DNA of 64,000 bases from Streptomyces sp. ADI95-17. Lineage in GTDB: Bacteria > Actinomycetota > Actinomycetes > Streptomycetales > Streptomycetaceae. Below, in pieces: positions 15,793 to 23,836 of this stretch. The notes under the pieces were generated by a model. That model did not search any database, had not been told where the DNA came from, and saw nothing but the letters and a program-made list of their open reading frames with translations. The DNA is taken from contig NZ_ML123049.1 in NCBI RefSeq assembly GCF_003846175.1, forward strand, positions 488,792 through 552,791, written 5' to 3'. Made by a program: the position numbers and the translations under genes. How positions within the stretch are numbered: the first letter of the stretch is position 1; each line of letters begins with the position of its first letter.

Positions 15793-17141
15793 CAGAAGTC
15801 CCACTCCGCGTCGTCCGAGGCCGCCGCACCGGGCTCGGCCCCGGCCGCGGCGGCGAACGAGGCGCCCGCCATGCCGGCCGACAGCGTGGTGCCGTCCGCC
15901 GGGTCGATCAGCAGAAACGATCCGGTGCGCCGGGAGTCCGCGTACGCGTCGAGCGCGAGCGGCTCCGCGGTCCGGACGACGACCCGGCCGATGTCGTTGG
16001 CGACGAGCTGTCCGGGCGCCGGGTGCTGGGAGAGGTCGTCCAGCGTGAGGCGCGAGGGGATGTCCTTGACGATCGCCTTGACCGTGCGGGTGGTGTGCTT
16101 GAGCAGCACCCGCTGGCCGACGGAGAGCGGCTGGTCGGCGACGTGGCAGACGGTCGCCTCGACGTCCTTCGTGACGGCCGGCGCGTCGTCGGCCGGTGCG
16201 ATCAGGTCGCCGCGCGAGATGTCGATGTCGTCGGCCAGCCGGACGGTCACCGACTGGGGTGCCCAGGCGATGTCCACGCTCTCGCCGAGCGCGTCGATCC
16301 CGGCGATCGTCGACGTACGGCCGGAGGGCAGTACGGTGACGGCCTCGCCCACCCGGAACGCGCCGGCGGCGATCTGGCCCGCGTAGCCCCGGTAGTCGGG
16401 GTGCTCGGCGGTCTGCGGCCGGATCACGTACTGGACGGGGAAACGGGCGTGGCAGGCGGTGAGGTCATGGCTGACCGGCACCGTCTCCAGGTGCTCCAGG
16501 ACCGTCGGCCCGCCGTACCAGTCCATGTGCGCGGACGGCTCCACGACGTTGTCACCGGCCAGCGCGGAGATCGGGATCGCGGTGATCTCCGGGACGCCCA
16601 GCGACGCCGCGTACGCGGTGAACTCCTCGGCGATCGCGGCGAACACCGGCTCCGCGTAGTCGACCAGGTCCATCTTGTTGACGGCCAGCACCACGTGCGG
16701 CACCCGCAGCAGCGCCGCGACGGCGGCGTGCCGGCGGGTCTGCTCGACGACCCCGTTGCGGGCGTCGACCAGCACGACGGCCAGCTCGGCCGTCGAGGCG
16801 CCGGTCACCATGTTCCGGGTGTACTGAACATGCCCCGGGGTGTCGGCCAGGATGAACCGGCGGCGCGGCGTCGCGAAGTAGCGGTAGGCGACATCGATGG
16901 TGATGCCCTGCTCACGCTCGGCCCGCAGCCCGTCGGTCAGCAGCGCCAGGTCCGGCGCCTCCTGGCCCCGGCTGCGCGAGGCGTGCTCGACGGCCTCCAG
17001 CTGGTCGGTGAGGACCGACTTGGAATCGTGCAGCAGACGTCCCACGAGGGTGGACTTGCCGTCGTCGACGGACCCCGCGGTGGCGAACCGCAGCAGGGTG
17101 GTGGTCGACAACTGTTCCGCGTGCTGGATGTGCGTGGTCAT
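15792..17141 (-). CDS. cysN: Sulfate adenylyltransferase subunit 1 (GTPase)
   Basis: A 449-residue regulatory GTPase of ATP sulfurylase; GTP hydrolysis drives adenylation of sulfate by CysD. An EF-Tu-like GTP domain has P-loop AGSVDDGKST, the switch sequence EREQGITIDVAYRYF, G3 DTPGHVQY and G4 NKMDLVD. Two beta-barrel domains follow. No CysC kinase domain is fused to the C-terminus, consistent with a separate cysC upstream. It starts directly after the cysD stop (TAA at 17144-17142, ATG at 17141). Confidence 0.96.
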   Translation of the reverse strand: MTTHIQHAEQLSTTTLLRFATAGSVDDGKSTLVGRLLHDSKSVLTDQLEAVEHASRSRGQEAPDLALLTDGLRAEREQGITIDVAYRYFATPRRRFILADTPGHVQYTRNMVTGASTAELAVVLVDARNGVVEQTRRHAAVAALLRVPHVVLAVNKMDLVDYAEPVFAAIAEEFTAYAASLGVPEITAIPISALAGDNVVEPSAHMDWYGGPTVLEHLETVPVSHDLTACHARFPVQYVIRPQTAEHPDYRGYAGQIAAGAFRVGEAVTVLPSGRTSTIAGIDALGESVDIAWAPQSVTVRLADDIDISRGDLIAPADDAPAVTKDVEATVCHVADQPLSVGQRVLLKHTTRTVKAIVKDIPSRLTLDDLSQHPAPGQLVANDIGRVVVRTAEPLALDAYADSRRTGSFLLIDPADGTTLSAGMAGASFAAAAGAEPGAAASDDAEWDF

Positions 17142-18077
17142 TTAGAAGTACCCCTCGCGCTTGCGGTCTTCCATCGCGGCCTCGGACATCTTGTCGTCGG
17201 CACGCGTCGCGCCCCGCTCGGTGAGCCGGGAGGCGGCGATCTCGGTGATCACGTCGTCCAGCGTCGTCGCGTCCGAGTCGACGGCGCCGGTGCACGACAT
17301 GTCGCCGACCGTGCGGTAGCGCACCTGCCGGGTCTCGACGCTCTCGTGTTCCTTGGGCCCGCCCCAGTCGCCGGCGGTGAGCCACATGCCGTTGCGGTTG
17401 AAGACCTCGCGCTCGTGGGCGAAGTAGATCTGCGGGAGCTCGATGCCCTCGCGGGCGATGTACTGCCAGACGTCCAGCTCGGTCCAGTTGGAGATCGGGA
17501 ACACCCGGACGTGCTCACCGGGGGCGTGCCGGCCGTTGTACAGCTGCCACAGCTCGGGGCGCTGGCGGCGCGGATCCCACTGGGAGAACTCGTCACGCAG
17601 CGAGAAGACCCGCTCCTTGGCGCGCGCCTTCTCCTCGTCGCGGCGCCCGCCGCCGAACACGGCGTCGAAGCGGTGCTGCTGGATCGCCTCGGTCAGCGGC
17701 ACGGTCTGCAACGGGTTGCGGGTGCCGTCCGGCCGCTCGCGGAGCTTCCCGGCGTCGATGTACTCCTGCACGGAGGCGACATGGAGCCGCAGCCCGTGCC
17801 GGGCCACCGTGCGGTCCCGGTACTCCAGCACCTCGGGGAAGTTGTGTCCGGTGTCCACGTGCAGCAGAGTGAACGGCACCGGCGCGGGCGCGAACGCCTT
17901 GAGCGCCAGATGCAGCATCACGATGGAGTCCTTGCCGCCGGAGAACAGGATCACCGGCCGCTCGAACTCGCCGGCCACCTCGCGGAAGATGTGCACGGCC
18001 TCGGACTCCAGGGAGTCCAGGTGGCTGAGTGCGTACGGATTGTCGGTGCCTTCCGGCACGGTCGCGACGGTCGTCAT
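17142..18077 (-). CDS. cysD: Sulfate adenylyltransferase subunit 2
   Basis: A 311-residue ATP pyrophosphatase-type enzyme: forms adenosine 5'-phosphosulfate from ATP and sulfate in complex with CysN. The PP-loop is VILFSGGKDSIVML (residues about 41-54). Later motifs are LLHVDTGHNFPEVLEYRD, VFGGGRRDEEKARAKER and FPISNWTELDVWQYI. ATG 18077 overlaps the cysC stop as ATGA, so the longer upstream reading frame is not used. The C-terminal MEDRKREGYF is family-typical. Confidence 0.96.
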   Translation of the reverse strand: MTTVATVPEGTDNPYALSHLDSLESEAVHIFREVAGEFERPVILFSGGKDSIVMLHLALKAFAPAPVPFTLLHVDTGHNFPEVLEYRDRTVARHGLRLHVASVQEYIDAGKLRERPDGTRNPLQTVPLTEAIQQHRFDAVFGGGRRDEEKARAKERVFSLRDEFSQWDPRRQRPELWQLYNGRHAPGEHVRVFPISNWTELDVWQYIAREGIELPQIYFAHEREVFNRNGMWLTAGDWGGPKEHESVETRQVRYRTVGDMSCTGAVDSDATTLDDVITEIAASRLTERGATRADDKMSEAAMEDRKREGYF

Positions 18078-18619
18078 GCCGCACCCCTCTCGCTCAGCAG
18101 CGCGTACAGCTCCGCCGCGGACTCCTGCACGGTCTGCCGGTGCGACTCGATCCGCAGGTCGGGCGACTCGGGAGCCTCGTACGGGTCGTCGACCCCGGTC
18201 AGCCCGCTGATCTCGCCCGCCGCCTGCCTGGCGTAGAGCCCCTTCACATCGCGTTCGGAGCACACCTCGACCGGGGTCGCGACATGCACCTCCAGGTACG
18301 CGGTGCCCTCGCTCTGGTGCCGCTTGCGTACCGCGTCCCGGCTGTCCGCGTACGGGGCGATGACCGGGACCAGCACCTTCACGCCGTTGGCCGCCAGCAG
18401 CTCGGCGACGAAGCCGATCCGCTGGACGTTGGTGTGGCGGTCCTCGCGGGAGAAGCCGAGCCCCGCGGAGAGGAACTCCCGGATCTCGTCGCCGTCGAGC
18501 ACCTCCACGCGGTGGCCCTCGCCGCGCAGCCGCCCGGCGAGTTCGTACGCGATGGTGGTCTTGCCCGCGCTCGGCAGACCGGTCAGCCAGATGGTGGCTC
18601 CCGTCTCCGTCACGCTCAT
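18074..18619 (-). CDS. cysC: Adenylylsulfate kinase
   Basis: A 181-residue kinase that phosphorylates adenylylsulfate to PAPS. The P-loop is WLTGLPSAGKTTIAYEL. Other motifs are VEVLDGDEIREFLSAGLGFS, DRHTNVQRIGFVAELL and the APS lid region. ATG 18619 has AGGAGAC six to seven bases upstream and is preferred. An alternative ATG at 18643 overlaps the cysH stop as TGATG and would add eight residues. Since CysH uses APS directly, PAPS made here probably serves sulfotransferases. Confidence 0.94.
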   Translation of the reverse strand: MSVTETGATIWLTGLPSAGKTTIAYELAGRLRGEGHRVEVLDGDEIREFLSAGLGFSREDRHTNVQRIGFVAELLAANGVKVLVPVIAPYADSRDAVRKRHQSEGTAYLEVHVATPVEVCSERDVKGLYARQAAGEISGLTGVDDPYEAPESPDLRIESHRQTVQESAAELYALLSERGAA

Positions 18620-18642
18620 CGAAGTCTCCTGATCAGTCGTCA

Positions 18643-19344
18643 TCAGCCGTGCAGCCCGCACTCGGTCTTGCCCCGGCCGGCCCAGCGCCCGGCCCGCGCG
18701 TCCTCGCCCTCCAGCACCCGGCGGGTGCAGGGCGCGCAGCCCACGGAGGCGTAACCGTCCATCAGTAGTGGGTTGGTGAGTACGCCGTGCTCCGCGACGT
18801 ACGCGTCGACGTCGTCCTGCGTCCAGCGGGCGATCGGCGAGACCTTCACCTTCTGCCGCTTCGCGTCCCAGCCGACGACCGGGGTGTTCGCCCGGGTGGG
18901 GGACTCGTCGCGGCGCAGCCCGGTCGCCCAGGCCGTGTATCCGGTCAGGCCCTCCTGGAGCGGCTCGACCTTGCGCAGCGCGCAGCACAGGTCGGGGTCG
19001 CGGTCGTGCAGCCTCGGTCCGTACTCGGCGTCCTGCTCGGCCACCGTCTGCCGGGGCGTGAGGGTGATGACACGGACGTCCATCACCGCCTCGACCGCGT
19101 CACGGGTGCCGATCGTCTCCGGGAAGTGGTAGCCGGTGTCGAGGAAGACCACGTCCACGCCGGGGAAGACGCGCGAGGCGAGATGGGCGACGACCGCGTC
19201 CTCCATGGAGGAGGTGACGCAGAACTTTCCGCCGAAGGTGTCGGCGGCCCACTTCAGGATCTCCGTCGCGGAGGCGTCCTCCAGCTCCCGGCCGGCCCGG
19301 GCGGCCAGGGTCTCCAGGTCCTCGGTCTGCAGAGTGTCCGTCAT
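18643..19344 (-). CDS. cysH: APS (adenylylsulfate) reductase, thioredoxin-dependent
   Basis: A 233-residue assimilatory reductase that makes sulfite and AMP. The PP-loop-like start is KFCVTSSMEDAVVAH, followed by VFLDTGYHFPETIG. Two Cys pairs are present, CC in DPDLCCALRKVEPL and CxxC in VGCAPCTRRV, which bind a 4Fe-4S cluster; this marks the enzyme as an APS rather than PAPS reductase. The C-terminal catalytic motif is KTECGLHG. It overlaps both neighbours and sits at the heart of the operon. Confidence 0.95.
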   Translation of the reverse strand: MTDTLQTEDLETLAARAGRELEDASATEILKWAADTFGGKFCVTSSMEDAVVAHLASRVFPGVDVVFLDTGYHFPETIGTRDAVEAVMDVRVITLTPRQTVAEQDAEYGPRLHDRDPDLCCALRKVEPLQEGLTGYTAWATGLRRDESPTRANTPVVGWDAKRQKVKVSPIARWTQDDVDAYVAEHGVLTNPLLMDGYASVGCAPCTRRVLEGEDARAGRWAGRGKTECGLHG

Positions 19345-19520
19345 ATCCCGTCCCCTTCGACGTCGTTGCGCTGCAGTCCCCGGGTCAGCAGACCCAGGAA
19401 CTTGAGCTGGAACGCGCGGTTGCAGGAGGCACATTCCCAGGCGCCGTGGCCGCTCTCGTGCGGACGCAGGTCCTCGTCCCCGCAGTACGGGCAGTAGAAC
19501 GGTGCGGCGCGTTCGCTCAC
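19341..19520 (-). CDS. Small zinc-ribbon protein conserved in sulfur operons
   Basis: A 59-residue protein with CPYCGDEDL and WECASCNRAF, a four-Cys ribbon, then a short helix FQLKFLGLLTRGL. GTG 19520 overlaps the sirA stop as GTGA, and the stop overlaps the cysH start as ATGA. A small CxxC protein at this place recurs in Streptomyces sulfate operons as far as I recall. The role is unknown; chaperoning of the sirA or cysH iron-sulfur centres is only a guess. Confidence 0.8.
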   Translation of the reverse strand: MSERAAPFYCPYCGDEDLRPHESGHGAWECASCNRAFQLKFLGLLTRGLQRNDVEGDGI

Positions 19521-21214
19521 GACAGCGACTCCGCGCCGGCCCGCGCCGCCCAGGTCGCGAAGCGCTCGCCGTCCTCGCGCTCCGCCAGGTAGTGGCCCAG
19601 GACCCGCTCCACGTAGTCGGGCAGCTCGGCCGAAGTGACCTTCAGGCCACGGACCTTGCGGCCGAACCCGGCCTCCAGTCCCAGGGCGCCGCCCAGGTGC
19701 ACCTGATAGCCCTCGACCTGGTTGCCGTCGTCGTCCAGGACCAGCTGGCCCTTGAGGCCGATGTCGGCGGTCTGGATGCGGGCGCACGCGTTGGGGCAGC
19801 CATTGATGTTGATGGTGAGCGGCTCGTCGAACTCCGGCAGGCGGCGCTCCAGTTCGTCGATCAGCGCGGCGCCGCGCGCCTTCGTCTCGACGATCGCCAG
19901 CTTGCAGAACTCGATGCCGGTGCAGGCCATCGTGCCGCGCCGGAACGGCGAGGGCCGCACCTGGAAGTCGAGCGCCTCCAGGCCGGAGACCAGGGAGTCC
20001 ACCTGGTCCTGCGCCACATCGAGGATGATCATCTTCTGCTCGACGGTGGTGCGCAGCCGGTCCGAGCCGTGCGCCGCCGCGAGGTCGGCGATCTTGGCGA
20101 GCGTGGAGCCGTCCACCCGGCCGACCCGGGGGGCGAAGCCGACGTAGTAGCGGCCGTCCTGCTGCTGGTGCACGCCCACGTGGTCGCGCCAGCGGCTGCT
20201 GGGCTGCTCGGGCGCGGGGCCGTCGGTCAGCGGGCGCTTCAGGTACTCGTCCTCCAGCACCTGGCGGAACTTCGCCGGGCCCCAGTCGGCCATCAGGAAC
20301 TTCAGCCGGGCGCGGTTGCGCAGCCGCCGGTATCCGTAGTCGCGGAAGATGCCGACGACCCCGGCCCAGACGTCCGGAACCTCGTCCAGCGGCACCCACG
20401 CGCCCAGCCGCTCGGCGAGCCGCGGGTTGGTGGAGAGCCCGCCGCCGACCCAGACGTCGAAGCCCGGACCGTGCTCGGGGTGGACCACGCCGACGAACGC
20501 GATGTCGTTGATCTCGTGGACCACGTCCTGCACCGGCGAGCCGGAGATCGCGGTCTTGAACTTGCGCGGCAGGTTGGAGAATTCCTTGTTGCCGATGTAC
20601 CGGTCGTGGATCTCGTCGACGGCGGGCGTGCCGTCGATGATCTCGTCGGAGGCGATGCCGGCCACGGGGGAGCCGATGATCACGCGGGGGCAGTCGCCGC
20701 ACGCCTCGGTGGTGGAGAGCCCGACGGCCTCCAGCTTCTCCCAGATCGCCGGGACGTCCTCGATGCGGATCCAGTGCAGCTGGATGTTCTGCCGGTCGGT
20801 GATGTCCGCGGTGCCGCGCGCGTACTCCTGCGAGATCTCGCCGATCACCCGCAGCTGTGCGGTGGTCAGCCGGCCGCCGTCGATCCGGACCCGCAGCATG
20901 AAGTACTTGTCGTCCAGCTCCTCCGGCTCCAGGACCGCGGTCTTGCCGCCATCGATCCCGGGCTTGCGCTGGGTGTAGAGACCCCACCAGCGCATCCGGC
21001 CGCGGAGATCATTGGGGTCGATCGAGTCGAAACCGCGCTTGGAGTAGATCGTCTCAATGCGTGTCCGCACATTGAGACCGTCGTCGTCCTTCTTGAACTG
21101 CTCATTGCCGTTGAGCGGAGTGTGGTGCCCCACGGCCCACTGGCCTTCGCCACGGTGGCGTCCGGCCTTGCGGCGGGGCGTGGTGGTCGCAGGCTGTTCC
21201 GGGGTAGCGGCCAT
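19517..21214 (-). CDS. sirA: Ferredoxin-dependent assimilatory sulfite reductase
   Basis: A 565-residue siroheme and 4Fe-4S enzyme: reduces sulfite to sulfide with six electrons from ferredoxin. Cluster and siroheme ligands are CTGIEFC and, about 40 residues later, NGCPNAC. The duplicated ferrite-reductase half-domains begin at DDKYFMLRVRIDGG and DGRYYVGFAPRVGRVDG. TEACGDCPR and WGLYTQRKPG resemble the positions of the Cys-Tyr pair in mycobacterial NirA-type sulfite reductases. ATG 21214 follows AAGGACG. It is the first full-length gene of the sulfur operon, with a leader peptide upstream. Nitrite reductase is the alternative, but the sulfur neighbours argue for sulfite. Confidence 0.94.
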   Translation of the reverse strand: MAATPEQPATTTPRRKAGRHRGEGQWAVGHHTPLNGNEQFKKDDDGLNVRTRIETIYSKRGFDSIDPNDLRGRMRWWGLYTQRKPGIDGGKTAVLEPEELDDKYFMLRVRIDGGRLTTAQLRVIGEISQEYARGTADITDRQNIQLHWIRIEDVPAIWEKLEAVGLSTTEACGDCPRVIIGSPVAGIASDEIIDGTPAVDEIHDRYIGNKEFSNLPRKFKTAISGSPVQDVVHEINDIAFVGVVHPEHGPGFDVWVGGGLSTNPRLAERLGAWVPLDEVPDVWAGVVGIFRDYGYRRLRNRARLKFLMADWGPAKFRQVLEDEYLKRPLTDGPAPEQPSSRWRDHVGVHQQQDGRYYVGFAPRVGRVDGSTLAKIADLAAAHGSDRLRTTVEQKMIILDVAQDQVDSLVSGLEALDFQVRPSPFRRGTMACTGIEFCKLAIVETKARGAALIDELERRLPEFDEPLTININGCPNACARIQTADIGLKGQLVLDDDGNQVEGYQVHLGGALGLEAGFGRKVRGLKVTSAELPDYVERVLGHYLAEREDGERFATWAARAGAESLS

Positions 21215-21330
21215 GACGGTACGTCCTTCGGGACTGCAGGAGGGCGGCTCTGAACTGCACACTCGCGCTGAGGCGCGGCGGTGCGCAGGGGTTTTGCAGA
21301 GAAAAGGGGATCGCGGCGGTGCTGGGACTC

Positions 21331-21414
21331 TCAGCTCGCCGGACAGATGGCGCTGGACACGCGGCCGAGGTCGACGTGGCGTCGACTCACCAAGGCAATT
21401 CCAGTTCCAGACAT
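21331..21414 (-). CDS. Sulfur-operon leader peptide, 27 aa
   Basis: ATG at 21414-21412 opens a 27-residue peptide ending at TGA 21331. Its core is SRRHVDLGRVSSAIC, the conserved pattern (RRHxDLxRxxSAxC) of short actinobacterial leader peptides before sulfur and cysteine genes. The single Cys, four residues from the end, suggests that ribosome behaviour at the Cys codon senses cysteine. It lies 117 bases before sirA. It is too short for usual gene callers. Regulation by attenuation is inferred from the family. Confidence 0.85.
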   Translation of the reverse strand: MSGTGIALVSRRHVDLGRVSSAICPAS

Positions 21415-21445
21415 GACGGAAGCGTGGCACGCGAATCTCGGGCCA

Positions 21446-21470
21446 GTCCACCACTATCCAAGATGTGGAC
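21446..21470. promoter_or_regulatory. Inverted repeat upstream of the leader peptide
   Basis: GTCCAC at 21446-21451 is inverted as GTGGAC at 21465-21470 with 13 bases between. It lies about 30 bases upstream of the leader ATG, where a promoter operator of the sulfur operon would be expected. Weak evidence. Confidence 0.3.
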
Positions 21471-21603
21471 GAGAGTGTCCCGCTATGCGAGATGGTGTGG
21501 TGCTCGTCACTGGAGCGGCCCGGACCGGCCTGCCCGTAATGGCCGCAATCCCCCTGCATGTCACCTACATGTCACCGAAGGCGGAGGGTGGCCCTCCGCC
21601 GTG

Positions 21604-22197
21604 CTACCGCCCGGAGCCCGGCCACGGACCCGGCGTCTCCACCTCCGGCTCCAGCTCCACCTTCGTGTCGAAGAGCCGGAAGCCGCGCCGCAGATAGTTG
21701 TCCATGGCGTGCGGGCCGTCCTTGGAGCAGGTGTGCAGCCACACCCGCTTCGTCGGCGTCCGCTCCGGCCAGCGCTCCGCCAGGTCCCAGGCGCGGGCGA
21801 CCCCGTACGAGAGGAGATGACCGCCGATCCGGCGCCCCCGGAAGGCCGGAATCAGCCCGAAGTACATGATCTCGACCGCGCCCTCGTCCTGCGGGTCCAG
21901 CTCCAGGTAACCCGCCGGGGTGCCGTTCTCGTACGCCACCCAGGTCTCGGCCCCCTGCCGGTCCAGGGCCTCCTGCCACTGCGCGTACGTCATACCGAGC
22001 CGGTCCGTCCACCGGATGTCGCCGCCGACCGCCGTATAGAGGAACCGGCTGAACTCGGGAAGCGGAATCTCGGACCGCACGATCCGCACATCGCCCTCCG
22101 GGGCCGCGGCGGGCCGCAGATCGTCGGGGGAGGTCTGTTCCAGGGACCATATGGTCACTTCGGTGGTGGCGGCAGCGCTGGGTACGGGGTTGCTCAT
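21604..22197 (-). CDS. GNAT family N-acetyltransferase
   Basis: A 197-residue acetyltransferase. The GNAT core is TWVAYENGTPAGYLELDPQ (strand pair), then IMYFGLIPAFRGRRIGGHLLSYGV with the acetyl-CoA pyrophosphate loop RGRRIGG, and a C-terminal AMDNYLRRGFRLFDTK. ATG 22197 (MSNPVP) is preferred over TTG 22233. The substrate is unknown. Convergent with no gene; it ends beside the sulfur-operon leader. Confidence 0.88.
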   Translation of the reverse strand: MSNPVPSAAATTEVTIWSLEQTSPDDLRPAAAPEGDVRIVRSEIPLPEFSRFLYTAVGGDIRWTDRLGMTYAQWQEALDRQGAETWVAYENGTPAGYLELDPQDEGAVEIMYFGLIPAFRGRRIGGHLLSYGVARAWDLAERWPERTPTKRVWLHTCSKDGPHAMDNYLRRGFRLFDTKVELEPEVETPGPWPGSGR

Positions 22198-22301
22198 GGC
22201 TGCCAGGGAACCACGCCCCGCCGCCTGAGCCAAAGCCGGTCCCGATCCACGGACAGCGAGCCCGCGGACCGAACGGGACCGGATCCGGAACGCGACGGCC
22301 C

Positions 22302-23582
22302 TCAGCCGGGCGTGCGTGCCCTGACCACCACCGGAGCCGTCGAGTGCGGCAGCAGATCGGCCGGCTGTTCCGGGTGGATCACCTCCACCTCGACGTCCTC
22401 ACCGAAGCGGTACGGGCGGTGCGCGAGCACCTGGGCGAGATGGCGGCGCATCCGGGAGATCTCCGCCCGCACCGTCACCGTCCGGGTCGCGTCGCCGAAG
22501 ATGTCCTGCGCCAGCTCGGACGCCGTACGCCCCTCCGGATGCAGCGCCAGGGCGTACAGCAGCTCCGCGTGGCGCGGCGAGAGCCGCTGCGTCCAGGTGC
22601 CCACCGCACCCACCACATTGACCGTGAGACCGCGCGGCCGGCTCAGATCCAGCACCACCCGCTGCGGCGCCCCGTCCGAAGGCCCCTCCGAGACCTGGAT
22701 CAGCCAGCCGCCCGGCAGCGGCTCGACCCGGCACATGCCGAGAGACGGCAGCCACACCCGGCCCGGACGTAACGACTTGGGCAGCGGCAGCCGGTCGACC
22801 GGCGGCATCCCGGTCACCGCGGCCAGCCAGCCGTGGGTGTCCACCGCCAGGGCCCGGCCGCCCAGCCGGCACACCAGCGGCGCCGCCACCGAGCGCAGCC
22901 GGTCGATCGCCTGCAGATGCCGGTTCCTGATCTCGCTCTCCGCCAGCCTGGCGACCGAACTGACCAGGGCGAGCGTCGTCGGATGAAACGTGGAAGCGGG
23001 GCCGCTCATGTCGACGATGCCCATCATCTTCCCGTCGCGCGGGTCACGGACCGGGGCCGCCGCACACGTCCAGTTGTGCAGCGTGCGGACGAAGTGCTCC
23101 GAGGAATGGACCTGCACCGGGACACGGGAGACCAGCGCCGTACCGATCGCGTTCGTCCCCGTGCTCTCCTCCGCCCAGGCCGCGCCCTCCGCCAGACAGA
23201 CGTCGTCCGCCCGGCGCAGCACCCCCGCGTTGCCCCGGCGCCACAGCACCCGGCACTCCACATCGGTGACCACCACGATCTGCTGGGCGGCGTCCGCCAG
23301 GGCGACCAGACCGTCGTCCAGCAGCGGCATCACCTCGCCCAGCGTCGAGCTCCGGCGCCGGTGCTCGATCTCGTCCACATCGAGCAGCAGGCTCTCGGTC
23401 GACTGGTCCGGGTCGATGCCGCTGCGCAGCACCCGGTCCCACGAGGCACCGATCTCGGCCCGCGGGGCGACCGCCGGGCGGCCACCGGCCAGCGCGGCCT
23501 CCCTGGCCCGGTGAATCGCACGGGTGGCCCCCGCGGTCTGCGGGACAGCAGGCCGGGGCACCCCGGAGGCGCTGGTCTCCAC
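22302..23582 (-). CDS. GAF-domain transcriptional regulator
   Basis: A 426-residue protein resembling the N-terminal part of AcoR/sigma-54 activator regulators but without an AAA+ domain. A conserved N-region EIGASWDRVLRSGIDPDQS leads into a GAF-like sensor with VVVTDVECRVLWRRGN, GTNAIGTAL and WTCAAAPVRDP (residues about 90-240). The C-terminus has a helix-turn-helix-like region RTASELAQDIFGDATRTVTV. GTG 23582 follows GGGGGGAAACGA; the ATG at 23600 is the alternative. Such proteins often control alcohol or acyl metabolism in Streptomyces. The adjacent acyl-CoA dehydrogenase gene is a plausible but unproven target. Confidence 0.8.
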   Translation of the reverse strand: METSASGVPRPAVPQTAGATRAIHRAREAALAGGRPAVAPRAEIGASWDRVLRSGIDPDQSTESLLLDVDEIEHRRRSSTLGEVMPLLDDGLVALADAAQQIVVVTDVECRVLWRRGNAGVLRRADDVCLAEGAAWAEESTGTNAIGTALVSRVPVQVHSSEHFVRTLHNWTCAAAPVRDPRDGKMMGIVDMSGPASTFHPTTLALVSSVARLAESEIRNRHLQAIDRLRSVAAPLVCRLGGRALAVDTHGWLAAVTGMPPVDRLPLPKSLRPGRVWLPSLGMCRVEPLPGGWLIQVSEGPSDGAPQRVVLDLSRPRGLTVNVVGAVGTWTQRLSPRHAELLYALALHPEGRTASELAQDIFGDATRTVTVRAEISRMRRHLAQVLAHRPYRFGEDVEVEVIHPEQPADLLPHSTAPVVVRARTPG

Positions 23583-23836
23583 TCTCGTTTCCCCCCACAT
23601 GCCAGGGCCGACTCGACGATCCACGGCCCCATCCTGCCGCCGCGAGGGGCCCGGTACCGCGCACTCCGCACAATGGTTGCAACCCTTTGCAACTCTGGCG
23701 AGAGGGGGCGGGTCCGTACGAGAGTGGTGGAACACCGCGCGGCGGAGCCCGTGTTCCATCGTCCGGTGTGCACAGCATGGAGGGTGGTGCCGTGTCGGCG
23801 CAGCACCACCCTCCGATGCTGCCCACGGGGCGGCTC

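Noticed and set aside
15480..18236. A 918-codon open frame on the plus strand across cysN and cysD
   Set aside because: It is antisense to clearly identified cysN, cysD and part of ssuA. High GC bias creates such long shadows. Its product is Arg/Gly/Val/Asp-rich and unlike any protein.
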